This document shows, one piece after another, positions 42,101-49,722 of a stretch of 64,000 bases of DNA. The stretch lies in contig OX387197.1 in the NCBI GenBank assembly GCA_947561715.1, forward strand, positions 19,886,266 through 19,950,265, written 5' to 3'. Position numbers and translations under genes: made by a program. The DNA comes from Ascidia mentula. Its lineage: Eukaryota > Chordata > Ascidiacea > Phlebobranchia > Ascidiidae. Position 1 is the first letter of the stretch. Each line of letters opens with the position of its first letter. The notes under the pieces are model-generated. The model worked only from the letters and a program-made list of their open reading frames with translations, made no database searches and was not told the origin of the DNA.

Positions 42101-45100
42101 TAAGGAGACAATTACACAGTAATATCATCGGAGCGCAGGATGTCTAGGCGGTCTGCCTCGACGCGGAGGTCGCGCAACTGCGACCGGTTCGGTCAGGTCC
42201 ACTTCTGCGGGCTTAAGCCGATCAACAGAAATTGTTGCATGTCGGCCGCCAAAATCCAAAACAAACGTTGTTTTAGAAGTCTCAACAACCTTGTAGGGAC
42301 CCTCGTAAGGTGCTGTTAATGGTGGTCGATGAGTATCCTTGTACTTCGTACTTCGCAGTTAACAGCTTCCTCGGAAGTGCTACTCTTTTAGCACCGTGGC
42401 GGGACATTAATATCGGAATCTGACTTCTCACTGACTGTCGGAGCTGTGAAAGCAAATTTGCAACATTTGGTGGTGTAGCAATGTTGGGTGTGATGTCTCC
42501 CGGCACTGCGAGCGGTGCACTGTAAACCTGTTCGGCCGACGAAGTTTGTAAATCTTCTTTGGGAGTTGTTCTGATGCCCAGAAGCACCCACGGTAAATCG
42601 TCAACCCAGTTAGCCGTTGACGTTGCGCGCGCCATAAGAGCGCTTTTCAAATGCCTGTGGAATCGTTCCACAAGGCCATTGGCCTGGGGATGAAAAGCTG
42701 TTGTAGGGTGTAGTTTAATACCGAGGAGCTTGTTAACAGCTGACCAGAGTTCGGAGGTAAACTGGGGTCCTCGATCCGACGTTAAATGGGAAGTAATGAA
42801 AAAGCGGGCAATCCAAGCGCTGATGAAAACTTTGGCGCAGGTCAAAGCTGTTGCATTCGACATGCGTATGGCTTCTGGTCATCGTGTGACACGGTCCACG
42901 ACAGTGAAAAGGTATGTGAAACCTTGGCATTGTGGCAAGGGGCCCACTATGTCAACGTTCAGGTGAGCGAATCGTGCATGAACAAAAGAGTAGTATTCGA
43001 TCGGAGCTCGTACATGACGTTGTACTTTGGAGCGTTGGCAAGAAAGACACTGCAGTGCCCAATTTCCTACGTCTTTCTGCATTCCATGCCACACGTAACG
43101 TTGCGTAATGAGCTTTTTAGTCCTCGCCGATGAATGAGAAAGGTCGTGCAGTGCATGGAACACGTGTTTGAGCCACGCTGTCGGCACCACAGGTCGCGGT
43201 ACACCAGTGGAGATGTCGCAGAGAATTTCGCAACCATCCTTTTCAAAATTAAGCATTTTAAAGTGGAGATTGGTTATCGAAGATCGATAATCTGCCATTA
43301 CTTGCTCATTTGCTCGTTGTGCTGCAGAAAGAGATTTGGGATCAAACTGTGTTGCAGAAGGTTGGACCTCCGCTACTAGAGACCGGGAAAGTGCGTCAGC
43401 GACATGATTCTGCTTGCCTGCGACATGCCATACATCTGTGGTAAATTCTGATATGTAAGAAAGATGTCGTTGTTGACGACTCAACCAAGGATCGGAACAT
43501 TTTGTGAAAGCAAATGTGAGCGATTTGTGATCAGTGAAAACCGTAAACGTACGACCTTCAAGGAAGTAACTGAAATGACGTACCGCAAAATACAAAGCCA
43601 GCAACTCTCGATCGAATGCACTGCTGTACTTTGTTTCCGCTGGGCGAAACTGTTTGCTGAAAAATGCCAAAGGTTTCCATTCGTCTCTAATAAATTGCTC
43701 AAGTACAGCCCCAACAGCTGTTTGTGACGCATCCACTGACAAAGCAGTGTCAGTCATTGCCTGAGGGTGGCTGAGAAGCGTGGCGTTCGCAAGCGCTTGT
43801 TTGGCTTGGAGAAACGCGCGGTCGAGTTCATCAGTCCACACTACTTCTTTTTTCTTTGCCGCTATCGCTTTGTAATTGGGTGACAAAATTTTTGCCGCAG
43901 ATGGTATAAAGCGATGGTAAAAGTTTATCATCCTATTGAACTGTTGTTGGCCCGCTAGGGTTGTGGGTCGTTAAAATGCTTGAATGGCCTGTACTTTTGA
44001 TTGCAAAGGCTTAGCTCCAGTTTTGTCCACTCGTTGTCCGAGAAAGTCTATTTCCTTTAGACCGAAAGAGCACTTCGAAATGTTAATAATAAGTCCATGG
44101 TCGTTAGGCCTCTGAAATATTTGCCGAAGATGCGTTACATGAATGACTGCCGAGGAACTGGCGACTAAAATGTCATCCAAGTATACAAATGCAAATGGCA
44201 AATCCTGACACACAGAATCCATTAGACGTTGGAAAGTTTGCGCCCGTGTAGAAAAAGGCAATCGACGCTTGTCACGGTTCGATAAATAAGCAGTAGTCGC
44301 TACAATAGTACATTTATGATAATCAGATTTTAATTTCGAGCGACAGATTGGCTAAGGCATACTACTATAGTTTATATTTATAACGTCCATAGCGTTTGAT
44401 CCGTCCTGAATGGACTGCGCTGAATGGCAAGAGCTCCTGTATATTCCAGGTATTCTCTTTGCGAAGTAACTGCACAATCGCACATATTCGCATTACTGCA
44501 AAATACAGCCCCAGTTCATGTGCTGCAAATACCACTTAATCCCTTTGTAAGTAATATTGGCTTTGTTCGTCACAAAAACTTTCCCATCACGTGTATAATT
44601 GTCTGCGTGCAACCCGCCGACCAAACCTAACGTCACGTCATGCATTAATGCTCGCAAAGCGCCGCCCTGTACATGCGCCCATCACGCGTTCATCACGTTG
44701 ACTCCATTATCTCGGCCGTAAATGTACCCCTTGACATAGTTTACCGTTATTTATCATCTCTGTACAAACTGTCATCCGCACTGAAAATGGAAATGATTTC
44801 GAAAGAAAATAATTAAACATTTATCATAAAATTGATGTCGAATTTCATTGTCATTGTTTTATTAGACTTGCACCGATATCGATGAATGTTCGAATACGGA
44901 TATCTGCCCTCCACAATCGTTGTGTATCAACACTATTGGTTCTTATGACTGCCAATGTCATCCTGGAGTTGATTGTATACGTAAGAAAATTTATTTCCTT
45001 CCTTATTGTGGTTCCATAGATAACAAAGAATTCAAACTAGGATTTCTCAAAATAAAACACGAATCAAGTTTGTATGTAAACCCAAATACTAAGATGTTTA

Positions 45101-47775
45101 TTTTCGCAGTCAATCCTCTATCGGTTCCTCCCAACGTACTGCAAGTTTCCACAGATTCATTGAAAATCGTTACAGACGCTCGTCGTTTCTACGGAGAATA
45201 TGAGGTACCTTAACAATAAACAACAAATCGACAAATGTTTGAAAACGTTTTTGTAAAGGTGTTGGTGATTGAAGCCGATGGAAATGAACAAAGCATTATC
45301 ACCACCGAGATCATCGCGACAGTCACTAACTTGAAACCAAATACGAATTACTCGTTGGGCACAAGAGTTCGGAAGCTAAAAAATTCATCCTACGTTTACA
45401 GGAAATCGGAAATTAGTAACTTTGTTGCTGTGACCACAGGTAAGTTGGGCTGTTTGAATAGCTGACGCACAATCCAGACAATCCAGACTGTTACCATGTA
45501 GACATTACATACCTTTGATTTCAGATGCAATAAAAGTGGCTTTTTCGTTAAACTTGCTCAAGGAAGTGTATAGTGTTGAGCTTGAGGATATTACATCAGT
45601 CCGCTCCCGCCAATTACGCGATCGATACGAGCCTGAGTTGACTACGGCGCTGAAGGCTGTACTGGGAAATGTTACATTAGATTTATTGGACGTAAACATC
45701 ACTGCCTTCAGGTAACGATTGCTACTTTAAAGACTGTTATTCTCGTTCAAGCGCTTTATTTACGCTTCTACAGGAATGGAAGTACTGTTGCGTCGTGTGT
45801 TGGAACGCTCAATACTAACGATCCAACCCACGTGTACAGTGTTGCGGAATTGGACGGGTCTGATCTGGATTATGCTTTGTTTCAACATATTGTTACCAGT
45901 ACGTTTTTTCTATCGTTTAAATACTTGGCAATTTTAAATCGATGTGTGTAATTCAATAAGTTTGTTCGCGTCAAATTGACTCAAATGTTTTGCATAAAAT
46001 GTAAGGAAAATCATGAAACAAGTTACTTATCGCTTAAAATCATGTTTTACAGTTCATCCTTTGCCCGATATTCCAAATTTCTTCCGTGCAACAAGAATCA
46101 ACACCACGTCAGCAAATTTAAATACGACAGCGTCAGTGCCGCATTAGAATACGAAGTTACAGGTGAGTTTGAATCTTCGTGGGGTAACTAATATATCTTT
46201 AAGTTAGCTAGTAAAACATAAAGATTACCTATCCAATATTGTTGCACAGATTTAAAATTGATTATTATTATCCATTTTTGAAAACAAACCGAGATTGCTG
46301 AGGGCAAAAAGAATTAATAGATTAGTTGAACACTTTATTGTGCATTTGTTAAACAGGTCTGTTTCAAATAGTTTTTGTATCAAAGTTATTTATTGCAGTT
46401 ACTTGTCCTGGGGAAACATTTGAGGTAATCACCACTGATCTCTCCGTAACGTTCAACGACCTAACACCTAACCAAATATGCTCCGGTCAAGTAAGAGTCC
46501 TCGTCAATGTTGGCCCCAGTACATTGGCTTACTCTCCCTTCAGCAACCTCTTGGTCATATCAACAAGTGAGCTTCATGTTTTTCATTAGCTAAATTATCC
46601 AATTTAACCTGTGGTTTCGTAAACCATTGTAAAGTCTAAACAAGTTTGTTGTGAATATTGTCTGATACGTTCTTAATGTTAATTCAGCTCCTGTCGTCTC
46701 ACCGCTCACGGTATCTTCTGTCACGGAAACATCCCTCATTATATCTTTTGCATCCGTTGCACGGGCCACCAGCTATCACGTGATGGCGGTTGGGGTTACT
46801 CCAGTCCATGTTCAAGCGTCCTCTGCACACGACAACACGGTTAAAGTGACCGTTCTTGGATTGACCCAAGCTACGAACTACGTGTTCACAGTAATTGTTG
46901 TTACAAACGATGTAACGGGACTACAAAGAAACGGAACTGGTCAAGTCACAGCCCAAACGTCGGGTATGGCACAAACCACAAATGTTTATTTTCAGTGATA
47001 AACCTATACGACAGCAGATAGATTTGTTAATCTTTACCCCGTCGGTCATGCTACACCATTTGTTCAGGTTCTATTGGTTGCTCAGCGGGCATCTGTTCAG
47101 ACGGAGCAACTTGCTATGATGTGAAAGAAGGTTTTATGTGCGTCTGTGGCGTTGGATACAACTATGATTATGCGACAAAATCTTGCATCGGTAAAACATT
47201 GTTTTAATGTCAAGCATACAAGTAGGACAGGCATTACCCACTTACCACAATCTGTCTCTTCAAATAGGTACATGTGAAACTGACCCCAACTACTGTTTGA
47301 ATGGGGGAACCTGTTGTCAAACAGACGGAGGAAGTCCTGTCTGTCGGTAAGTTTTCCACGAGTTTGAATTTAAACAAACGTATTTTTACACACCAAATAC
47401 TCCAAGAAGTTCATTCTCAGAAACCAGTGATCAATAATGGTAGCCCAGTTTTTGGATAAGCTTTTGTTAAAGTACCGTATCATAAACGTGTATAGTTAAA
47501 ACTTTCAGTAAAATTATTAAGTGATCCGAAAGGATTTTGTGATATTATCCTGTTACTGATAACATTATGCATTTTTTATGCAGATGTGTATATGGATATA
47601 AAGGTGATCAATGTGAACGTTCAGGCAAGTAGTGATTTTTTGGGGAAAAAATATCTTCGGTACCAGATTGATAAATCGCTTTCAAATTGCAGTCACATCC
47701 AAGCACGCTTTGAAGATTGCTGCAGGAGTTGTTGGAAGTATGGTCATTCTTGGGCTGTTGTACAGAAGATTCTAA
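9114..47775 (+). CDS. Gene 2: giant modular MUC4-like membrane protein
   Basis: Complete from start to stop: about 119 exons and 14.3 kb coding, roughly 4,750 codons. Order: signal peptide; 11 copies of an unrecognised ~230-residue module; FN3-like; two EGF-type exons (four EGFs) and a calcium-binding EGF; NIDO; AMOP; VWD; a post-VWD segment; a long series of EGF and calcium-binding EGF domains; FN3; SEA; FN3; FN3; two EGFs; a short membrane segment. NIDO-AMOP-VWD-EGF is the core of MUC4 and of related proteins such as Drosophila mesh; here the module array takes the place of the mucin repeats. The product should be secreted through the ER and anchored as a type I protein acting outside the cell, probably in adhesion or a surface coat (inference). 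Three exons (31247-31361, 37572-37687, 46053-46162) do not keep frame, so the gene may be damaged or the assembly wrong. Only coordinates by splice consensus and phase are given; no transcript was available. Confidence 0.88.
9383..11697 (+). CDS. Gene 2 module 1
   Basis: First copy of the unrecognised module. Exons: a 9383-9537, b 9602-9657, c 9759-9858, d 10198-10350, e 10423-10544, f 11285-11361, linker g 11665-11697. Exon a carries the YRYDN...[13 protein letters not shown] signature; exon d ends in [11 protein letters not shown]; exon e ends in FGYTLLST. Phases are 1,0,2,0,0,2,1,1 as in all copies. It resembles gene 3 module 1 most (LGADG start and AFGA/VFGA in exon d). Confidence 0.88.
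11754..13929 (+). CDS. Gene 2 module 2
   Basis: Exons: a 11754-11908, b 11966-12024, c 12631-12730, d 12854-13000, e 13058-13167, f 13525-13601, g 13897-13929. Exon a reads [20 protein letters not shown] and then [13 protein letters not shown]. It is closest to module 3, from which it differs by scattered substitutions. Linker g ([11 protein letters not shown]) is nearly the same as that of module 1. Confidence 0.9.
13988..15711 (+). CDS. Gene 2 module 3
   Basis: Exons: a 13988-14142, b 14210-14268, c 14718-14817, d 15036-15182, e 15243-15352, f 15462-15541, g 15670-15711. Sister of module 2. Exon f is three bases longer than usual and poorly conserved at its start, and the linker is longer (42 bases) with an unusual donor (gttcgt). 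A hairpin element lies in the intron after g. Confidence 0.87.
15773..15946. mobile_element. Hairpin element with 60-bp inverted arms
   Basis: Arms 15773-15832 and 15887-15946 are reverse complements with only a few mismatches, starting aagctgcagacaggttgtgt. The loop holds a second small inverted repeat (gctag...gctag). A stretch close to tttttgcacaacatacgtac occurs on both sides (about 15749 and 15960). No coding content: a foldback or MITE-type element in the intron between modules 3 and 4. Confidence 0.75.
16276..18258 (+). CDS. Gene 2 module 4
   Basis: Exons: a 16276-16439, b 16493-16548, c 16900-16999, d 17131-17277, e 17542-17651, f 17930-18006, g 18223-18258. Exon a is nine bases longer than usual: the signature reads [13 protein letters not shown] instead of GGxNMYxxGN. 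Exon d lacks the usual cysteine ([11 protein letters not shown]). Linker is proline-rich (PEPQPNPQ). Confidence 0.87.
18406..19720 (+). CDS. Gene 2 module 5
   Basis: Exons: a 18406-18560, b 18615-18670, c 18731-18830, d 18966-19112, e 19229-19344, f 19440-19516, g 19685-19720. Exon a shows [20 protein letters not shown]; exon d shows FSGSIS and [12 protein letters not shown]. The donor after f is gtgtgt. A small foldback lies in the intron before g. Confidence 0.88.
19615..19664. repeat. Small foldback related to the 15773 hairpin
   Basis: Begins ataagctgcagac and ends gtctgcttat (near reverse complements), with cactgtttcgacct inside, a segment shared with the arms at 15773-15946. It is flanked on both sides by attattattttg, which looks like a target-site duplication. 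Confidence 0.6.
19977..21548 (+). CDS. Gene 2 module 6
   Basis: Exons: a 19977-20131, b 20189-20244, c 20372-20471, d 20758-20907, e 20965-21089, f 21205-21281, g 21519-21548. Exon a has a divergent signature ([12 protein letters not shown]). The donor after f is gtgcgg, weaker than most. The 30-base linker (LPARSLEPR) is shared with module 7. Confidence 0.88.
21647..23776 (+). CDS. Gene 2 module 7
   Basis: Exons: a 21647-21801, b 21865-21920, c 21994-22093, d 22251-22421, e 22589-22716, f 23452-23528, g 23747-23776. Exon d is 24 bases longer than the common form (extra [10 protein letters not shown]-type residues before [10 protein letters not shown]). Nearly identical to module 8, introns included; its e-f intron is about 556 bases longer because of an insertion at 22721. 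Confidence 0.9.
22721..23276. mobile_element. Insertion in the module 7 e-f intron
   Basis: The sister intron in module 8 is continuous across this point, so the 556 bases are an insertion. It starts gtgtcacggaatta and ends ttttcgccaca, with TAA on both sides. I see no terminal inverted repeat and no convincing protein, so I cannot name the family; a small non-autonomous element is likely. It begins four bases inside the intron, so the exon e donor keeps its gtaa. Confidence 0.65.
23875..26072 (+). CDS. Gene 2 module 8
   Basis: Exons: a 23875-24029, b 24091-24146, c 24220-24319, d 24472-24642, e 24825-24952, f 25132-25214, g 26037-26072. Recent tandem twin of module 7. Exon f has two extra codons. 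The f-g intron (822 bases) is unlike that of module 7 and holds a 14-bp hairpin at 25678. Linker is [10 protein letters not shown]. Confidence 0.9.
25678..25715. repeat. Short perfect hairpin
   Basis: Arms gaaatgtagatcag (25678-25691) and ctgatctacatttc (25702-25715) pair perfectly around a 10-base loop. Intronic, no coding content. Confidence 0.6.
26185..28009 (+). CDS. Gene 2 module 9
   Basis: Exons: a 26185-26336, b 26392-26447, c 26554-26653, d 26858-27010, e 27153-27274, f 27441-27517, g 27974-28009. Exon a is one codon short in the signature ([10 protein letters not shown]). Exon d reads [20 protein letters not shown], a typical pattern. Introns are otherwise unremarkable. Confidence 0.88.
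28108..30188 (+). CDS. Gene 2 module 10
   Basis: Exons: a 28108-28253, b 28324-28379, c 28511-28610, d 28761-28907, e 29098-29213, f 29849-29925, g 30153-30188. Exon a is nine bases short at its start, losing part of the first helix-like segment. The e-f intron carries two small mobile elements (29379 and 29594). Confidence 0.86.
29379..29500. repeat. Foldback with tRNA B-box-like arms
   Basis: Arms 29379-29400 (gcccaagatcgcgagttcaa) and 29476-29500 are near reverse complements; each contains a GTTCAAA-type B-box-like motif. A palindrome acgttgtggccaacgt lies just upstream at 29347. Intronic, probably a foldback element. Confidence 0.5.
29594..29795. mobile_element. hAT-type MITE
   Basis: Begins CAGTGCTTCCCAA and ends with its inverted counterpart TGGGAATCACTG, the terminal pattern of hAT transposons. 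The flanking octamers ctttaagg (29586-29593) and ctgtaagg (29796-29803) match at seven of eight bases, fitting the 8-bp target duplication of hAT. At 202 bases with no coding content it is non-autonomous. Confidence 0.8.
30248..31925 (+). CDS. Gene 2 module 11 (last; exon e out of frame)
   Basis: Exons: a 30248-30402, b 30467-30522, c 30805-30904, d 30964-31122, e 31247-31361, f 31633-31709, g 31893-31925. All but e keep the usual length class. Exon e is 115 bases, so it ends in phase 1 instead of 2, and it lacks the FxVFGY-type segment before LLST. Read through, the next exon soon meets a stop. A rare alternative donor inside e (after AACAGCTT) would restore phase but has a poor consensus. 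Confidence 0.8.
32034..32273 (+). CDS. Gene 2: FN3-like domain after the array
   Basis: A single 240-base exon encoding about 80 residues with the FN3 pattern of alternating strands, ending in [17 protein letters not shown]. It joins the module array to the EGF section; phase 1 on both sides. Confidence 0.7.
32371..33258 (+). CDS. Gene 2: EGF cluster before NIDO
   Basis: Exons 32371-32613 (an EGF-like unit, then a calcium-binding EGF starting DVNECQDTP), 32751-32960 (two ordinary EGFs, CNNNGTC and CENGGTC) and 33141-33258 (calcium-binding [21 protein letters not shown]). Cysteine spacing is typical and all splice phases agree. Confidence 0.88.
33316..34814 (+). CDS. Gene 2: NIDO domain
   Basis: Exons 33316-33423, 33476-33689, 33822-33992 and 34610-34814. 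Reads [13 protein letters not shown] near the start, then [21 protein letters not shown], and [19 protein letters not shown], the standard order of NIDO (extracellular nidogen-like) domains. The third intron holds a composite SINE. Confidence 0.92.
34143..34523 (-). mobile_element. Composite tRNA-derived SINE, copy 2, with foldback arms
   Basis: Flanked by a 15-bp direct repeat tgtatacatagtgtt (34128-34142 and 34524-34538), so it was inserted as one unit. Inside, caggcttggcagccaaggca at 34146 and its reverse complement near 34427 form arms of about 49 bp. Between them lies a 73-base tRNA-like sequence on the minus strand (34227-34299). A further tail (gatcgccaggcaa...ggggcgatcctgcc) is shared with the copies at 39028 and 63265. 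The layout recalls the composite SINE described from Ciona, which I cite from memory only. Confidence 0.85.
34227..34299 (-). tRNA. tRNA-like sequence inside the SINE
   Basis: 73 bases on the minus strand that fold as a tRNA: a perfect A box (TAGCTCAGTTGG), a B box (GTTCAAACC), D and T stems, and acceptor arms with one mismatch at the end. The anticodon stem pairs TGGGC with GCCCA around CTGGTTA, which would give anticodon GGT, but needs one extra base before the stem. It lies in a repeat and an intron, so it is more likely a SINE promoter than a working tRNA gene. Confidence 0.55.
34948..36147 (+). CDS. Gene 2: AMOP domain
   Basis: Exons 34948-35256, 35657-35896 and 36028-36147. Features: [10 protein letters not shown], then [35 protein letters not shown], and a [18 protein letters not shown] ending: the cysteine layout of AMOP domains in MUC4-type proteins. 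AMOP follows NIDO directly, as expected. Confidence 0.9.
36221..37436 (+). CDS. Gene 2: VWD domain
   Basis: Exons 36221-36456, 36535-36622, 36683-36847, 36902-37045 and 37152-37436. Opens with [20 protein letters not shown], the hallmark of the MUC4-like VWD, and continues to [10 protein letters not shown] and the [13 protein letters not shown] segment. The donor after the first exon (gttttg) is weak, but it is the only one that keeps phase. Confidence 0.9.
37572..38198 (+). CDS. Gene 2: post-VWD segment with a frame problem
   Basis: Exon 37572-37687 starts in frame as [15 protein letters not shown], then stops. Its second half reads well one base off as [20 protein letters not shown] and joins correctly to the next exon 38005-38198 ([14 protein letters not shown]). 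One base seems to be missing near 37620. The second exon ends in a cysteine-rich stretch ([11 protein letters not shown]) that begins the following EGF series. Confidence 0.75.
38303..39966 (+). CDS. Gene 2: EGF series after VWD
   Basis: Exons 38303-38462, 38711-38921, 39305-39460, 39516-39641 and 39810-39966. They hold ordinary EGFs ([22 protein letters not shown]) followed by calcium-binding EGFs opening [34 protein letters not shown] and [13 protein letters not shown]. To keep frame, the exon ending at 39641 needs a GC donor (gcacgt). A SINE lies in the second intron. Confidence 0.85.
39028..39253 (-). mobile_element. Composite SINE, copy 3
   Basis: Flanked by the 13-bp direct repeat tgaggaatatagt (39015-39027 and 39254-39266). 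Inverted arms about 39033-39080 and 39105-39152 (ggcttcgcagccaaggcatt and its complement), then the shared gatcgcc...gggcgatcctgcc tail. The tRNA-like core of copy 2 is missing. The relic intron at 6726-6833 lacks this insertion, giving an empty site. Confidence 0.85.
40160..41505 (+). CDS. Gene 2: six identical-length calcium-binding EGF exons
   Basis: Exons 40160-40282, 40357-40479, 40584-40706, 40851-40973, 41102-41224 and 41383-41505, each exactly 123 bases (41 codons) and phase 0 on both sides. Each begins TC plus D-[IMVT]-[DN]-EC and ends NG/DG, and each contains the calcium-binding EGF cysteine order. They clearly arose by exon-by-exon tandem duplication. Confidence 0.92.
41936..44304 (-). 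mobile_element. Ty3/gypsy-type LTR retrotransposon, broken
   Basis: A fossil element on the minus strand in an intron of gene 2. Parts: an LTR of about 132 bp at 41936-42067 with TG...CA ends, a purine-rich tract beside it, integrase (about 42.3-43.3 kb), RNase H (about 43.4-43.9 kb), the end of reverse transcriptase (about 43.97-44.25 kb), and a 56-bp remnant of the other LTR ending at 44304. The flanking tetramer ATAG is duplicated. The gag, protease and early polymerase regions are gone, and the coding part carries a few further breaks. The shared 56 bp of the LTRs differ at about two sites, so the insertion is young. It postdates the segmental duplication, since copy 1 lacks it. Confidence 0.92.
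44866..44980 (+). CDS. Gene 2: last calcium-binding EGF exon of the series
   Basis: Encodes [20 protein letters not shown] and onward, then exits in phase 1 at gtaag, switching from phase 0 exons to the FN3 section. It pairs with gene 1 exon 1055-1169 (same length). The preceding intron is over 3.3 kb because of the retrotransposon. Confidence 0.9.
45110..45439 (+). CDS. Gene 2: FN3 domain before SEA
   Basis: Exons 45110-45204 and 45259-45439. Opens [19 protein letters not shown] and continues to [20 protein letters not shown], an FN3 pattern (proline start, L-P-x-T-x-Y turn). Nearly identical to 1295-1625 of gene 1. Confidence 0.85.
45525..45898 (+). CDS. Gene 2: SEA domain
   Basis: Exons 45525-45711 and 45774-45898. 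The [14 protein letters not shown] stretch, split by the intron, sits where SEA domains self-cleave between G and S. Before it come the helix-rich [20 protein letters not shown] segment and [13 protein letters not shown] strand. In membrane mucins this leaves two chains held together without a covalent bond; whether this one cuts is not shown by sequence. Confidence 0.75.
46053..46963 (+). CDS. Gene 2: two FN3 domains, first exon one base short
   Basis: Exons 46053-46162, 46399-46566 and 46688-46963. The first is 110 bases against 111 in gene 1, because of one missing base in the run after ACGTCAGCAAA; read as it stands, the frame meets a stop a few codons later. The other two match gene 1 without length change and give FN3 motifs ([27 protein letters not shown]). 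Confidence 0.85.
47068..47775 (+). CDS. Gene 2: last EGFs, membrane segment and stop
   Basis: Exons 47068-47190 (EGF), 47268-47346 and 47584-47624 ([20 protein letters not shown]...[10 protein letters not shown]) and 47693-47775. The final exon reads [20 protein letters not shown] then LYRRF and stop: one short hydrophobic helix and a tail of a few residues. The last intron uses a GC donor (tcag|gcaagt), as in gene 1. Confidence 0.9.
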
Positions 47776-47941
47776 ACAAGGAGAAGAAGACACATATATT
47801 CAAAAGGCTTTGCAATTTAATCCCGCTTCTTCTTTTTACTAACGTGTTTGAGTGTAGATACTGCTTTGCATTAACGTGGTATTCAGCGAGATTGTCAAAA
47901 ATTAAATTTAACGTCAAATAAATGATAGTAAAGTGATATGA

Positions 47942-47947
47942 AATAAA
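47942..47947 (+). terminator. Polyadenylation signal of gene 2
   Basis: AATAAA in the same context (gatatgaaataaatgtcg) as after gene 1. A second hexamer lies at 47917. Confidence 0.6.
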
Positions 47948-48669
47948 TGTCGAAGTAGTCGCTAAAATTATCAAGTGTTTCCTTTAAGGATTTAAGAAGA
48001 TTTCTCCTTGATTTTCTGGCACTAAAATCGCCATATATTCTTCATCTCGTTTTAAAGGGACAAAGAACCAGGTTGAATACGTTGCAACTGGCATAAATGT
48101 CTACGTATACATTAGCACTTTTCAAAGTTGTCTCACATTAAGGAAATGTCTTATGTACACAGCCCATCTTTCGTCGGGCGACAAGGGTGCGTTTTTTAGA
48201 CTTTACAATAGAACCGAAGTGCTGTTCGCCGCCACTGTTACAAAATCCGCAGCTATGTGGATTCGAAATGTTAGGTAATGTTTTACTTTCTTTTTCTAAT
48301 TACATCACTTTATCGTTATGTCAAAACCTAATACCCAAACAAAACTGCATGACATGAATTTTAGCCAACTTCTCATAGCACTCGTGCAAAAGGGATACAA
48401 ACAATGCAGCTTCGGCACCAAGCGTGGACAGTGCCGCTTTTCGTGCTGCAAAGTTACTAAACGTGCACTAAACCTTTTTGAAGGTGTGCAAAATATTTAA
48501 TTATCCATAATACCCTTGATTCTGAAGCACATAAATCAGGAAGGCATCACAAAAAAACAGATCATATCATTAAGATAATTTTGGTAGTTCATTCAGGCGA
48601 ACATGAGGCGGAAGTTCAATAATAGCAAAACATTGCATTTTTACTCATGAAGTCAGTAAACTGTAACCG

Positions 48670-48785
48670 ACAGTGGCGGCAAATTAGCTGGTGTGGCACA
48701 ACAAGAATGGGTTCGAAACTTTCCGCTGAACGTTAAAAGCACCGAAACCAGACACGCACAAAGGAAGGTTGGGGATGGCCCAAGG
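48670..48785. repeat. R repeat, copy C
   Basis: Diverged copy of the R family (acaacaagaatgggttcgaa, ctttccgctgaac, ggggatggccca), lying in a stretch that the first duplication copy lacks. Confidence 0.5.
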
Positions 48786-49607
48786 TAGTTGGTCAACTCG
48801 CACGAACATGTGTCCGGAAAAAAATAAGCGAAAAAGGGAAGCATGGTTCAAAAAGCATTTCTTGTGCATTGGAGCTTAGTGCAGATTACGTTAGATTACG
48901 GATAGATGTAGTATAATAGTTGCCATTTCACTAAACAGGTCGAGGATGTTAATTAGGTTTTGTTCTAATTAAGCAACGTCTGTCACATTAAGTCAAATAC
49001 GTCAACTAAACAACAGCAAGAATGTAGTTCGCATTTTGGTTTGGTCCCGAAAATGCGAAGTCTAAGATGTATCAATAAGACAGCCATAACTATACGACGC
49101 AGATATTAAACCTTAATAGATCGGGTGGCATAAAATCAGAGCACTTTGGTGTACACCTTTTGAAATTGTGTTTATCAAATGACCGATCTGATAATATATG
49201 TTGATATAAAATTGTGACAGTTGAAGTTTGACCTATCTATTGGTTTGGACATGCAAATGAGGGTATTGCAATCTATGTCCAGTATAAAAATGCAAATTAA
49301 GTTTTTTTACGATAATTCTAATTAAACAGTAGAGAAACTGAGATTTTGTGTTAATTTTATCCCTTGCGTGATTTTCAAAAAGAACAATAAACTCGTGCCT
49401 AAAACAGTTTTGTTCGACAAATTCGCGCAATGATTGAAAATTAATGAATTAGAACAGCTTGATTGAAAAAGCAAGACCAGACCAGTGAATGTTGTAATTA
49501 CGAAATGCCGAGACACTCGAAGTTTTTTACTTAGCAGCAATGACGAAATTTCCAAATCTATCTAGTTTACCACAAATGTGTTTCTGAATCGCAGCAAACA
49601 ATGTCAA

Positions 49608-49722
49608 CATGGAGGCCAAAAGGACCCAGAACAGGTGGTTCAAAATTTTCCACTGCACTGTCAGCACCGAACCAGTCATGCACGACCGCGATTGGGGGCT
49701 GGCCCAAAGCTGAGCAAGATAT
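49608..49722. repeat. R repeat, copy D
   Basis: R family copy equivalent to 5170-5300 by position in the segmental duplication; part of the core (gcgcaacaacaaggg) is deleted. Confidence 0.55.

Noticed and set aside
42282-43931. Long minus-strand reading frames as host genes
   Set aside because: They encode integrase and RNase H of the gypsy-type element and lie between its LTR remnants.
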